Under the pieces are notes generated by a model that searched no databases, was not told the origin of the DNA, and saw only the letters and a program-made list of their open reading frames with translations. From Patescibacteria group bacterium (GTDB lineage Bacteria > Patescibacteriota > Minisyncoccia > Minisyncoccales > Minisyncoccaceae), in NCBI GenBank assembly GCA_030156465.1, contig JASGMO010000012.1:1-13897 (forward strand): DNA of 13,897 bases, in the 5' to 3' direction. Numbering within the stretch: position 1 is the first letter of the stretch; each line of letters opens with the position of its first letter. Below, in pieces: positions 1 through 6,714 of the stretch. Position numbers and translations under genes: made by a program.

Positions 1-77
1 TAACCAAGACCGGCCTCAATCATCTCATCAATTGAAATATTATATTTAGAAATTTTGTCTGTTTTTGTTTCTTCCAT
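1..77 (-). CDS. rpsB: 30S ribosomal protein S2, N-terminal fragment (runs off the left edge)
   Basis: Reading the minus strand from an ATG at 77-75 gives an open frame of 25 codons that leaves the window without a stop. It starts MEETKTDKISKYNISIDEMI and continues EAGLG followed by a TA-, which would be Tyr. The stretch IDEMIEAGLGY matches the start of S2, where bacterial proteins have a form like MRDMLKAGVHFGHQT. S2 is a small-subunit protein that binds late in 30S assembly. The about 15-residue lead before the conserved helix is a small extension. The gene diverges from rpmE and has its own promoter with -10 and -35 boxes at 86-114, ending 8 bp before the ATG. Only a short piece is visible, so the identity rests on one conserved segment and on the ribosomal neighbourhood. 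Confidence 0.65.
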   Translation of the reverse strand, partial: MEETKTDKISKYNISIDEMIEAGLG

Positions 78-85
78 ATAGGTAA

Positions 86-114
86 TGTATATCATAACAA
101 TTTTCAAATGGCAA
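86..114 (-). promoter_or_regulatory. Sigma70-type promoter of rpsB
   Basis: On the minus strand there is a -35 TTGCCA (114-109), a 17-bp spacer and a -10 TATACA (91-86). A TG one base before the -10 gives an extended -10 (TGATATACA). Only 8 bp separate the -10 from the ATG, so the transcript would have a leader of 0-2 nt. The -35 is 6 bp from the -35 of the divergent rpmE promoter. Confidence 0.65.
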
Positions 115-120
115 GACCCC

Positions 121-149
121 TTGATTTCTATTCTCTTTTTTGATATAAA
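121..149 (+). promoter_or_regulatory. Sigma70-type promoter of rpmE-prfA
   Basis: TTGATT (121-126), a 17-bp spacer and TATAAA (144-149) form a near-consensus promoter. The rpmE ATG begins 8 bp after the -10, so transcription should start at or within about 2 nt of the start codon. No ribosome binding site fits in between. Confidence 0.7.
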
Positions 150-157
150 CTAATCAT

Positions 158-367
158 ATGAAAAAAGAAATTCACCCAAAATATTTTGATGAAGCAAAGA
201 TTAGTTGTGCTTGTGGCGCAATATTTGAAATTGGCTCAACTATTGAAAACATGGAAGTTGAAATCTGTTCTCAATGTCATCCTTTCTATACAGGAAAAGA
301 AAGAGGTTCTGACAAGGTAGGAAGAGTTCAAAAGTTTAAAGAAAGAGCAGCTAAACAAAAGAAGTAA
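158..367 (+). CDS. rpmE: 50S ribosomal protein L31 (zinc-binding C+ type)
   Basis: This 69-residue protein has the L31 layout: an N-terminal MKKEIHPKY, a CxC pair (Cys17, Cys19), a CxxC pair (Cys37, Cys40) and the HPFYTG motif directly after it. The tail is basic (RVQKFKERAAKQKK). The four cysteines mark the zinc-binding C+ form. L31 bridges the large-subunit central protuberance to the small-subunit head. The ATG at 158 is the only sensible start and lies 8 bp after a strong -10 box, so the message is probably leaderless. prfA follows after 5 bp. In Bacillus and relatives rpmE also lies upstream of prfA, so this pair looks like a remnant of an old operon. Confidence 0.95.
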   Translation: MKKEIHPKYFDEAKISCACGAIFEIGSTIENMEVEICSQCHPFYTGKERGSDKVGRVQKFKERAAKQKK

Positions 368-372
368 TTGCT

Positions 373-1116
373 ATGTCTGAAGAAGTAAAATACAACGCGA
401 TTATTATGGAAATAAGAGCAGGGGTTGGCGGAGAAGAGGCCGCCCTTTTTGCTACTGACTTATCTAGAATGTATACAAGATATGCTCAAAATAATAACTG
501 GAAAGTTAATGTTTTAAGTTCAAGCCAAACTGAAATAGGAGGAATTAAAGAAATTACTATAGAAATCTCAGGAGAAAATGTATATTCCCTACTTAAAAAC
601 GAAGCTGGCGTTCATAGGGTTCAAAGAATACCTGAAACAGAAAAGTCAGGAAGGATACATACTTCCACTGTAACAGTAGCAATTCTCCCAAAACCAAAAA
701 CAACAGAAGTTAATATTAGGCCTCAAGATGTAAGAGTAGATACATACAAAGCATCAGGAGCAGGAGGACAATATGTTAACAAAAGAATGTCAGCTATAAG
801 ATTAACACACACCCCAACTGGTGAAGTTGTTACTTGTCAAAATGAAAGAAGCTTAGCTCAAAACAAAGAAACTGCTCTTTCGGTCCTAGCGGCAAGATTA
901 ATGGAAAGAAAAAGGCAAGAATTAGACAAGCAAATGACTGGGGCAAGAAGATCCCAGATCGGAAGCGCTTCAAGAGAAGAAAAAATAAGAACATATAACT
1001 TCCCTCAAGATAGAGTAACTGATCATAGAATTAAAAAAAGCTGGCACGATATTGAAGGAATGATGCAAGGTAAAATTGATAAAATGATTAATCAATTATC
1101 AAAAAAACAGGACTGA
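373..1116 (+). CDS. prfA: Peptide chain release factor 1 lacking domain 1
   Basis: This class I release factor would read UAA and UAG and trigger peptidyl-tRNA hydrolysis. The 247 residues hold domain 2 (from about residue 8, EIRAGVGGEEAALFATDL), the stop-codon tripeptide PxT as Pro-Glu-Thr at 87-89, and the catalytic GGQ at 131-133 inside SGAGGQYVN. The C-terminal segment YNFPQDRVTDHRI is typical of RF1. In E. coli RF1 the GGQ Gln is residue 235, so about 100 N-terminal residues are absent here. These correspond to domain 1, which faces the stalk base and RF3. They are not hidden upstream, because the rpmE stop is 5 bp before this ATG. All parts needed for decoding and catalysis are present, so this is more likely a slimmed functional factor than a pseudogene. 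The gene ends in TGA, so a separate RF2 is expected. The last codons form the left arm of a terminator hairpin. Confidence 0.93.
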   Translation: MSEEVKYNAIIMEIRAGVGGEEAALFATDLSRMYTRYAQNNNWKVNVLSSSQTEIGGIKEITIEISGENVYSLLKNEAGVHRVQRIPETEKSGRIHTSTVTVAILPKPKTTEVNIRPQDVRVDTYKASGAGGQYVNKRMSAIRLTHTPTGEVVTCQNERSLAQNKETALSVLAARLMERKRQELDKQMTGARRSQIGSASREEKIRTYNFPQDRVTDHRIKKSWHDIEGMMQGKIDKMINQLSKKQD

Positions 1117-1127
1117 GGTCCTGTTTT
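1101..1127. terminator. Bidirectional terminator shared by prfA and the converging LT gene
   Basis: CAGGAC (1108-1113), loop TGAG (1114-1117) and GTCCTG (1118-1123) form a perfect 6-bp stem. It extends through A:T pairs between AAAA (1104-1107) and TTTT (1124-1127). On the minus strand the hairpin is followed by a run of seven T. The prfA stop TGA (1114-1116) sits in the loop, and the stop of the opposite gene (1128-1126) overlaps the right arm. One hairpin can thus end both convergent transcripts. Confidence 0.8.
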
Positions 1128-2619
1128 AAAATATTAGTTTTTCACAAGCGCTAGTCATCTCTCCCTTATCAATGTATTCTTGAATACACCATGCTCTAGT
1201 TCTTACTTGGCTAGCATATGAACTTGATCCGCCATAATATCTTGAAGCTGCACTATATTCCCCATTAATTGTTCCTCCACCTAATTTCTTTAAATATGTT
1301 GCTGAAGCAGTAAATGAATCTAGCAAATTCCACGGATCAACAACACTCTTTCCAGTAACTTCTTTGACTTTGTCTTCAACTAATCTCCATGTGCTAGGTA
1401 TAAACTGAGCTGGCCCCATAGCTCCCCCAAAACCAAATGGAACATATCCTGACTTTGCACAAATAATTGTACCATCATCTTTCACACTTGCTCTTGAATA
1501 ATAATACTTTCCTCTATATGATGTGGCGCACTGAGAAATCCAACAAGATACAGGAGTATCTTCCATAACCCTCCCAGAATCTTTAATAATTTCTAAAAAT
1601 ATTGGCAAGTCACGAGTGGGGTGAATAATTCTTGATAATAATTTTCCATTACTATACTTTCCCCCACCTGTCTTGGTATCAGTGATATAACATTGCCCAA
1701 CATTTCTTCCTATCGCTGATTCTTGACTAATAATCCCTAACAGAAATGCTGGTCTAACTCCGACAGAATCACCAACGCTTTTTGCAAGCTCAAGCGCCTC
1801 TCCAAAAGTTGGTGGTTTTTGGTCTTCAACTAAACCAACCATTGAAATTAGCTTTTTAGCAATCTCGGCTGCTTTTGCTTCAACGGCTTCTCTCTCTTCA
1901 AGCTGTGCTTGATATTGTGCTTCTGTTAAATCATACAATCCATCTTTTTCTTGCTTTGCTGAAGCTGACGCTTGTTTTTGAAGGGCTTGCAAGGCAAGTA
2001 AACTTTCTCTTTCTCCCTTCTCTTCTTCCAAGATAACGCTCTTTTGTTCTAAGTTATTTTTCAGCTCTTGAAAATGAGTAAGAAGCTCTTGATTCTTTAA
2101 ATTTAATGTTTCTAAATAAACCATATTGTCAAAAAAGTCAGATATGGTTTTGCTGGATATCATAATTTCAACAAAAGATTTTTGATTTTCATTATTAACT
2201 TCCCTCAAGATTAGTGCCATTTTTCTTTTTTGAGCTTCTATCTCCGTCTCCGTCTCAGTAATTGATTTTTCAGTATCTTTTGCTTGAAACTCTAAGCTTC
2301 TAATTGTTAAATTAGATTGATAAATTTGATAATCTAAATCTTTAATCCTTGCATTCAATGTATTAATTTGATTTTTAAGGGTATTTTTTTCTGCAGTTGT
2401 TTTTGTTAAATCAGAATCAATGTCTTTTCTTTTTTCTTCAAAATATACTTGACACTGATTAAGCAATGATTGGCATTCTGTTTCTGAGATTGTATTACAC
2501 TGGTCCCTCCAGCCCTCTTTTTCACAAACCAAATCAAAATCAATTTCAGATGAAATAAAAGCAAAGGGAACGATTGTCCCCATTGCTAGCGTTAAAAATA
2601 ATTTACTCTGTAAGTTCAT
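1126..2619 (-). CDS. Exported lytic murein transglycosylase with PcsB/EnvC-like coiled coil
   Basis: This 497-residue protein probably cleaves peptidoglycan outside the cytoplasmic membrane. Residues 1-24 form a signal peptide or anchor (Lys6, then a hydrophobic run to about 22). Residues 60-262 are long coiled coil, and the segment around 148-172 (EIMISSKTISDFFDNMVYLE) resembles the turn of PcsB/CwlO-type coils. From about 270 there is a lysozyme-like transglycosylase domain of the MltB type, with the probable catalytic Glu300 in SQESAIGRN and the motif GAMGPAQFIPSTW at 399-411. Four cysteines at 32-56 and several in the catalytic domain suggest disulfides. In the PcsB/EnvC family such coils dock on FtsEX and control cell-wall hydrolysis at division, usually with a CHAP or LytM domain or partner; a transglycosylase here is a variation. 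Its ATG shares one base with the rplY stop (TAATG), which implies translational coupling. Confidence 0.85.
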   Translation of the reverse strand: MNLQSKLFLTLAMGTIVPFAFISSEIDFDLVCEKEGWRDQCNTISETECQSLLNQCQVYFEEKRKDIDSDLTKTTAEKNTLKNQINTLNARIKDLDYQIYQSNLTIRSLEFQAKDTEKSITETETEIEAQKRKMALILREVNNENQKSFVEIMISSKTISDFFDNMVYLETLNLKNQELLTHFQELKNNLEQKSVILEEEKGERESLLALQALQKQASASAKQEKDGLYDLTEAQYQAQLEEREAVEAKAAEIAKKLISMVGLVEDQKPPTFGEALELAKSVGDSVGVRPAFLLGIISQESAIGRNVGQCYITDTKTGGGKYSNGKLLSRIIHPTRDLPIFLEIIKDSGRVMEDTPVSCWISQCATSYRGKYYYSRASVKDDGTIICAKSGYVPFGFGGAMGPAQFIPSTWRLVEDKVKEVTGKSVVDPWNLLDSFTASATYLKKLGGGTINGEYSAASRYYGGSSSYASQVRTRAWCIQEYIDKGEMTSACEKLIF

Positions 2620-3236
2620 TATTCTTTATTATCATCTTCTTCTGAAGCCTTCTCTTCTGGCTCCCCCTTGTCAATTTCTTCTATTGGTTCAGCCAATTCT
2701 TTATCAACATCTTCTGGTTCAACAATTTGAACTACAACTTCTTCAGGATCATCAAAAACTACCTTAACCCCTTGTGGAACTTTAATACTATCAATAGTAA
2801 TTGCATCTCCTATTTCCTTAAGTTCCGAAACATCTACTTCAATCTTGTTAGGAAGATCTTTAGGTAGTGCCTCAACAGTTACCTCTCTCATATTAGTAAT
2901 CATTGTTCCGCCTAATTTCACCGCAGGAGCTATTCCAGTAAAATCTAAATGAACATCCGCCTCTGTTGTTTCTTTTAAATTTGGTTGATAAAAATCAACA
3001 TGAATCAATTCTAAAGTAATCGGATCAACTTGTGTTTCGTGAACTAAAACATTATATTTTTTTCCCTCAACATCTAAATCAATTAGCGTTTCTCCTACTT
3101 CTTTATACATCTTTTCTATTACTTTTTTATCAATTTCTAAAGAAACATTCTCTATTCCTGGACCATACAAAACGGCTGGGATAAGGCCTGCTTCTGAAAC
3201 TTTTTCTTTTCTAATTTTTGCTGTTAAATTTGTCAT
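2619..3236 (-). CDS. rplY: 50S ribosomal protein L25, long CTC/TL5 form
   Basis: This 205-residue protein binds 5S rRNA in the large subunit. The N-terminal L25 domain (about 1-88) contains the signature segments SEAGLIPAVLYGPG and VLVHETQVDPITLELIHVDF. The second beta-rich CTC/TL5 domain follows (about 90-172). The tail (about 173-205) is strongly acidic, as is common in CTC-type L25. Many CPR ribosomes lack some proteins, so a full two-domain L25 is worth recording. The gene has its own promoter at 3245-3273, and the -10 ends 8 bp before the ATG, so the mRNA should be leaderless or nearly so. The stop overlaps the ATG of the downstream transglycosylase by one base. The promoter lies in the 42 bp between this start and the pfkB-family stop, so some read-through from upstream is also possible. 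Confidence 0.93.
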   Translation of the reverse strand: MTNLTAKIRKEKVSEAGLIPAVLYGPGIENVSLEIDKKVIEKMYKEVGETLIDLDVEGKKYNVLVHETQVDPITLELIHVDFYQPNLKETTEADVHLDFTGIAPAVKLGGTMITNMREVTVEALPKDLPNKIEVDVSELKEIGDAITIDSIKVPQGVKVVFDDPEEVVVQIVEPEDVDKELAEPIEEIDKGEPEEKASEEDDNKE

Positions 3237-3244
3237 ATGTATTA

Positions 3245-3273
3245 TATATAAAGGATTTTTTCTATTTTGGCAA
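3245..3273 (-). promoter_or_regulatory. Sigma70-type promoter of rplY
   Basis: On the minus strand there is a -35 TTGCCA (3273-3268), a 17-bp spacer and a -10 TATATA (3250-3245), ending 8 bp before the rplY ATG. A second possible -10, TATAAT (3246-3241), has a 21-bp spacer. The -35 sequence, spacer and distance to ATG match the rpsB promoter exactly. Either -10 implies a leader of at most about 2 nt. Confidence 0.65.
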
Positions 3274-3278
3274 CCCTG

Positions 3279-4265
3279 CTAAACTATCTTCCCCCTCTCT
3301 ACCTTAATTTTATCTTCAAAACTATCATCTTCCTTTAATAGTCCATTAATAGCTCCGGGGACTTTAATGCAAGATGTTGCGTTAGCAATACCTCTTCTTA
3401 TTCCCCATTCAATATCATAATTTGACTTAATTAGACCAGAAATAAATCCAGCACCAAAAGCATCTCCAGCACCAGTTTTGTCTACCACCTTAACCCTGCA
3501 AGAAAAAGCATTATACAAAATATCTTTATCTGAAACTAAAACACCTTCAGCTCCTTTTGTTATTACATTTATACCACTGTGTATTTTATTCAACTCACTC
3601 ATTATGCCGATCTCATCATTTTCTGGAATGTGAGTTAATAAAGATGCTTCTTCTAAATTAAGTAGCAAAACATCTACTTTTTTAAGTATCGTTTCTAGCT
3701 TTTCTTTTCCCATCGCTATTTGAGAGTTACCTAAATTAATTGCCACTTTTATTTTATTCTTCTTCGCAAAAGAAACTATCTCCTCTGTTGATTTACTAAG
3801 ATTTCCTGATAATGGAGCAATGTAAAACCATGACGGATCATTCATATCAGACCAATAAACGTCTTCCATATTAAGTAATTCTGATGCTCCACGATAAGCT
3901 AAAACCGTTCTTTCACTTTCAGAAGTATTTAATATAACAGAATTATTTGTTGGCTTATCAACTCTTTGAATAAAGTCCGTGTTTATTCCTGATTCTTTTA
4001 ACAAATTAACAATCTCTTTTCCTGGAATGTCGTTTCCAACAGAACCACAATAGGCCACATCTAGCCCTTGATTCATAAAAGTAAAAGCTGTATTAACGCC
4101 ACCACCACCAAAACTAAAATACATATCTTCAAGGTCAATCTTAGATCCTAAATTAAAAGCAACTGCAGACCCTGAAGGAAAGTCCTTTGATTTTATTGTT
4201 TGACCTTGGGGCATCTTTAAAAATACATCCCATGTCGCTGATCCAAATGTTATTATTTCCGGCAT
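3279..4265 (-). CDS. PfkB/ribokinase-family carbohydrate or nucleoside kinase
   Basis: This 328-residue enzyme belongs to the ribokinase fold family, which phosphorylates a sugar or nucleoside hydroxyl using ATP or another nucleotide. The N-terminus (IITFGSATWDVFL) and the glycine-rich SFGGGGVNTA (51-60) are the first family signature. VDKTGAGDAFGAGF (261-274) is the second, with the catalytic base predicted as Asp268 and the anion hole formed by the preceding GAG. The length is normal. The substrate cannot be read from sequence; ribokinase, fructokinase-like or nucleoside kinase activity are all possible. The ATG lies 1 bp after the ppsA stop (TAATATG), and an AGGA lies 7 bp before it, the clearest Shine-Dalgarno-like sequence seen in the window. 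It is the last gene of the metabolic operon. No terminator is visible between it and rplY. Confidence 0.88.
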   Translation of the reverse strand: MPEIITFGSATWDVFLKMPQGQTIKSKDFPSGSAVAFNLGSKIDLEDMYFSFGGGGVNTAFTFMNQGLDVAYCGSVGNDIPGKEIVNLLKESGINTDFIQRVDKPTNNSVILNTSESERTVLAYRGASELLNMEDVYWSDMNDPSWFYIAPLSGNLSKSTEEIVSFAKKNKIKVAINLGNSQIAMGKEKLETILKKVDVLLLNLEEASLLTHIPENDEIGIMSELNKIHSGINVITKGAEGVLVSDKDILYNAFSCRVKVVDKTGAGDAFGAGFISGLIKSNYDIEWGIRRGIANATSCIKVPGAINGLLKEDDSFEDKIKVERGKIV

Positions 4266-4266
4266 A

Positions 4267-6606
4267 TTATTTTCCTAATTCCATTATTGTTTTTATTACT
4301 GTGTCACTATTTAAGGAAATACTCTCAATTCCCTCCTCCATCAAAAATCTAGCAAAATCAGGATAATCAGATGGAGCTTGTCCGCATATTCCACAGTATT
4401 TATTCTTCTCTTTGCAAATTCTAATTACTCTCCTAATTAACTCCTTGACTGCTTCATTATTCTCGTTGCCAATGTGAGCTAATCCACCATTGTCTCTATC
4501 TAATCCTAGAGTTAATTGGGTTAAATCATTTGAACCAATACTCATTCCGTCAAATATCTCTAAGAATTGTTCGGCTAAAATTACATTTGATGGTATCTCA
4601 CACATAACATAAACTGGCATATCACCATTTAATCCAAACTTTCTGATTAATTCAACTACTTGTTTGCCTTCTTCAACGGTTCTACAAAATGGCACCATCA
4701 CACAAACATTTGTTAATCCAAAAACTTCTCGCACTCTTTTAATTGCCCTACATTCCATTTCAAAAGCTGGCTGGAATGACTTGTCAATGTATCTTGAGGC
4801 CCCTCTAAATCCAAGCATTGGATTTGATTCTTCTCCCTCAAACAATCTTCCGCCAATTAGATTTCTATATTCATTTGTCTTAAAATCAGAGAACCTTACA
4901 ATGACTTTTTTAGGATAAAATGCAGCAGCAATTTGAGCAACTCCTTCGGCTAATTCATTTACAAAATATTCTTTCTTGTCAGTATATTCCCTTGTTAAAT
5001 CATCGGCAATTTCTCTTTCTTCTTTTGTCAATTCAACATTATCATAGTCAATTAAAGCCATTGGGTGAATTCTAACTTTTTCTGCAATTATAAATTCTTC
5101 CCTTGCTAAACCAACGCCATCGCTTGGCAAAAATGATGCTTTGAAAGCTGTGTCAGGAGCTCCAATATTTAAAGTAATTTTTGTATTGATTTCAGGCATC
5201 TCTCCTAAATTATATTCCTTGACACTAAAAGGAACATCGCCCTCAAGAATTCTACCAGTTTGCCCACTACTACAATCAACGGTGATCATGTCACCCGTCT
5301 TTAGTTTTTGAGTTGCATACTTAGTTCCCACTATGCAAGGTATACCCAATTCTCTAGAGATAATAGCGGAGTGGCAAGTTTTTCCTCCCTCATCAGTAAT
5401 CACTGCAGAAGACATTGTTAAAATAGAGTTCCAGTCAGGATCAGTCATCTTCGTAACTAATATCTCTCCCCTTTTAAAGTCCTTCATTTTTTTAACATCG
5501 GTAATTACTCTAACCACACCCTTGCCAACTTTGTCTCCTATGCTAATTCCAGTAAGAATTGGTTTTGCAGTAGGGTCAACAGTATATTCTTCGTAGGTCC
5601 TTTTTTCTTTGTCTTTTAATGAGTGTACTGTTTCAGGTCTTGATTGAACAATGAATAATTCACCTGTTTTCCCATCTTTCGCCCATTCAATATCTTGAGG
5701 CGCTTGATAATGTTCTTCAATTGCGCAACCCCACCTAGCAAGCGTTAAGACCTCTTCATCAGTAATTGAGTAATTGCTCTCTTCTTCTTTTGTTGTATCT
5801 ATTTCTTTAACACCCCCACTCTCTCTATAAATCATTTTTCTGGTTTTTCTTCCCATCTCTTTGTTAATAATCGCTTCAGTTGGTTTGAATATAAATAATT
5901 TGTCAGGCGTAATTCTTCCCTTAACTATCAATTCTCCAACACCCCAAACAGAATTAATTAAAACAACTTTATCAAAACCCGTATCAGTGTCTAGCGTAAA
6001 CATAATACCTGATGAAGCAATGTCACTCCTAACCATTTTTTGAATTACTGCTGAGAGATAAACTGACAATTGATCAAATCCCTTGTCCCTCCTGTAAGAA
6101 ATTGCTCTATCTGTAAACAAAGAAGCATAACAACTCTTAACTGCTTCTAACACATCTCTATTTCCCTTAATGTTTAAATATGACTCATGCTGTCCCGCAA
6201 AAGAAGCATCTGGCAAATCCTCTGCTGTAGCTGAACTTCTAACCGCAACATCTGTATCTTCTCCATATTCTTCACAAAGTTTTTCATATGCCTCAATAAT
6301 TTCTTTTTTCAAATCTTCAGGAAATTTTCCTTTCATTGTTAGTTTTCTAGAAATCTTACCAGCTTTTTGAACATCTTCTAGCTTGTTTAAATCAACTTCG
6401 CTAAAAATCTTTGATAACTTTTTGTCAATTCCATTGTAAGAAAGAAAATACCTATATGCGTCAGCTGTGGTAGCAAAACCATTGGGAATATTAATTCCTT
6501 TCGGAGTTAACTGAGAATACATTTCACCCAGCGATGCGTTCTTTCCACCAACAATAGGGACATCGCCCTTTCTTATTTCCGAGAAAAACATTATATTTTT
6601 TGACAT
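4267..6606 (-). CDS. ppsA: Phosphoenolpyruvate synthase (pyruvate, water dikinase)
   Basis: The enzyme converts pyruvate, ATP and water to PEP, AMP and phosphate. The 779 residues match the full family length. In order there is an N-terminal ATP-grasp-like PPDK domain (about 1-330, with VGGKNASLGEM at 19-29 and AVRSSATAEDLPDASFAGQH at 121-140), the swivelling phosphohistidine domain with His412 in GGKTCHSAIISRELGIPCIVG, and a C-terminal TIM-barrel PEP/pyruvate domain. The C-terminal catalytic cysteine is expected at Cys741 in CGICGQAPSD. The gene lies between the membrane microprotein (6-bp gap) and the kinase gene (1-bp gap) in an operon with ADP-forming acetyl-CoA synthetase. In fermenters with little other pyruvate metabolism it may run toward gluconeogenesis or, with high AMP, toward ATP formation; direction is not shown by sequence. 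Confidence 0.95.
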   Translation of the reverse strand: MSKNIMFFSEIRKGDVPIVGGKNASLGEMYSQLTPKGINIPNGFATTADAYRYFLSYNGIDKKLSKIFSEVDLNKLEDVQKAGKISRKLTMKGKFPEDLKKEIIEAYEKLCEEYGEDTDVAVRSSATAEDLPDASFAGQHESYLNIKGNRDVLEAVKSCYASLFTDRAISYRRDKGFDQLSVYLSAVIQKMVRSDIASSGIMFTLDTDTGFDKVVLINSVWGVGELIVKGRITPDKLFIFKPTEAIINKEMGRKTRKMIYRESGGVKEIDTTKEEESNYSITDEEVLTLARWGCAIEEHYQAPQDIEWAKDGKTGELFIVQSRPETVHSLKDKEKRTYEEYTVDPTAKPILTGISIGDKVGKGVVRVITDVKKMKDFKRGEILVTKMTDPDWNSILTMSSAVITDEGGKTCHSAIISRELGIPCIVGTKYATQKLKTGDMITVDCSSGQTGRILEGDVPFSVKEYNLGEMPEINTKITLNIGAPDTAFKASFLPSDGVGLAREEFIIAEKVRIHPMALIDYDNVELTKEEREIADDLTREYTDKKEYFVNELAEGVAQIAAAFYPKKVIVRFSDFKTNEYRNLIGGRLFEGEESNPMLGFRGASRYIDKSFQPAFEMECRAIKRVREVFGLTNVCVMVPFCRTVEEGKQVVELIRKFGLNGDMPVYVMCEIPSNVILAEQFLEIFDGMSIGSNDLTQLTLGLDRDNGGLAHIGNENNEAVKELIRRVIRICKEKNKYCGICGQAPSDYPDFARFLMEEGIESISLNSDTVIKTIMELGK

Positions 6607-6612
6607 ATTTTA

Positions 6613-6714
6613 TTAAAAACCTAATCCTGAGAAAAGGCTGATTACACTAATTATTAAAAACAATAAAACGAAAAGAATATCTAAAATAAATACTACTACA
6701 TTTCCTCTATTCAT
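6613..6714 (-). CDS. 33-residue single-pass membrane microprotein inside the ACD-ppsA operon
   Basis: Reading the minus strand from ATG 6714-6712 to TAA 6615-6613 gives an ORF of 33 codons. It begins MNRGNVVVFILD and ends SVISLFSGLGF. Residues about 6-27 are almost entirely hydrophobic, with one acidic residue (Asp12) inside the segment, so it is a likely single transmembrane helix with a tiny polar N-terminus. The ATG lies inside the 3' end of the ACD alpha gene (8-bp overlap, ATGAATAG), and the stop is 6 bp before the ppsA start. It therefore fills the only gap of any size in this operon. I do not recognise a family. Against a random ORF are the tight overlap, the coherent membrane helix and the close fit between neighbours. 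Low codon complexity in AT-rich DNA is the main caution. Confidence 0.6.
   Translation of the reverse strand: MNRGNVVVFILDILFVLLFLIISVISLFSGLGF

Noticed and set aside
158..400. Frameshift or fusion explaining the missing RF1 N-terminus
   Set aside because: An intact rpmE ends 5 bp before the prfA ATG, so no remnant of domain 1 is present upstream.
3237..3278. Terminator after the PfkB kinase gene
   Set aside because: The 42-bp gap holds the rplY promoter and no inverted repeat, so read-through into rplY cannot be excluded.
4664..6370. Several plus-strand open frames opposite ppsA
   Set aside because: They are antisense shadows of a full-length, motif-complete PEP synthase gene and resemble no known protein.
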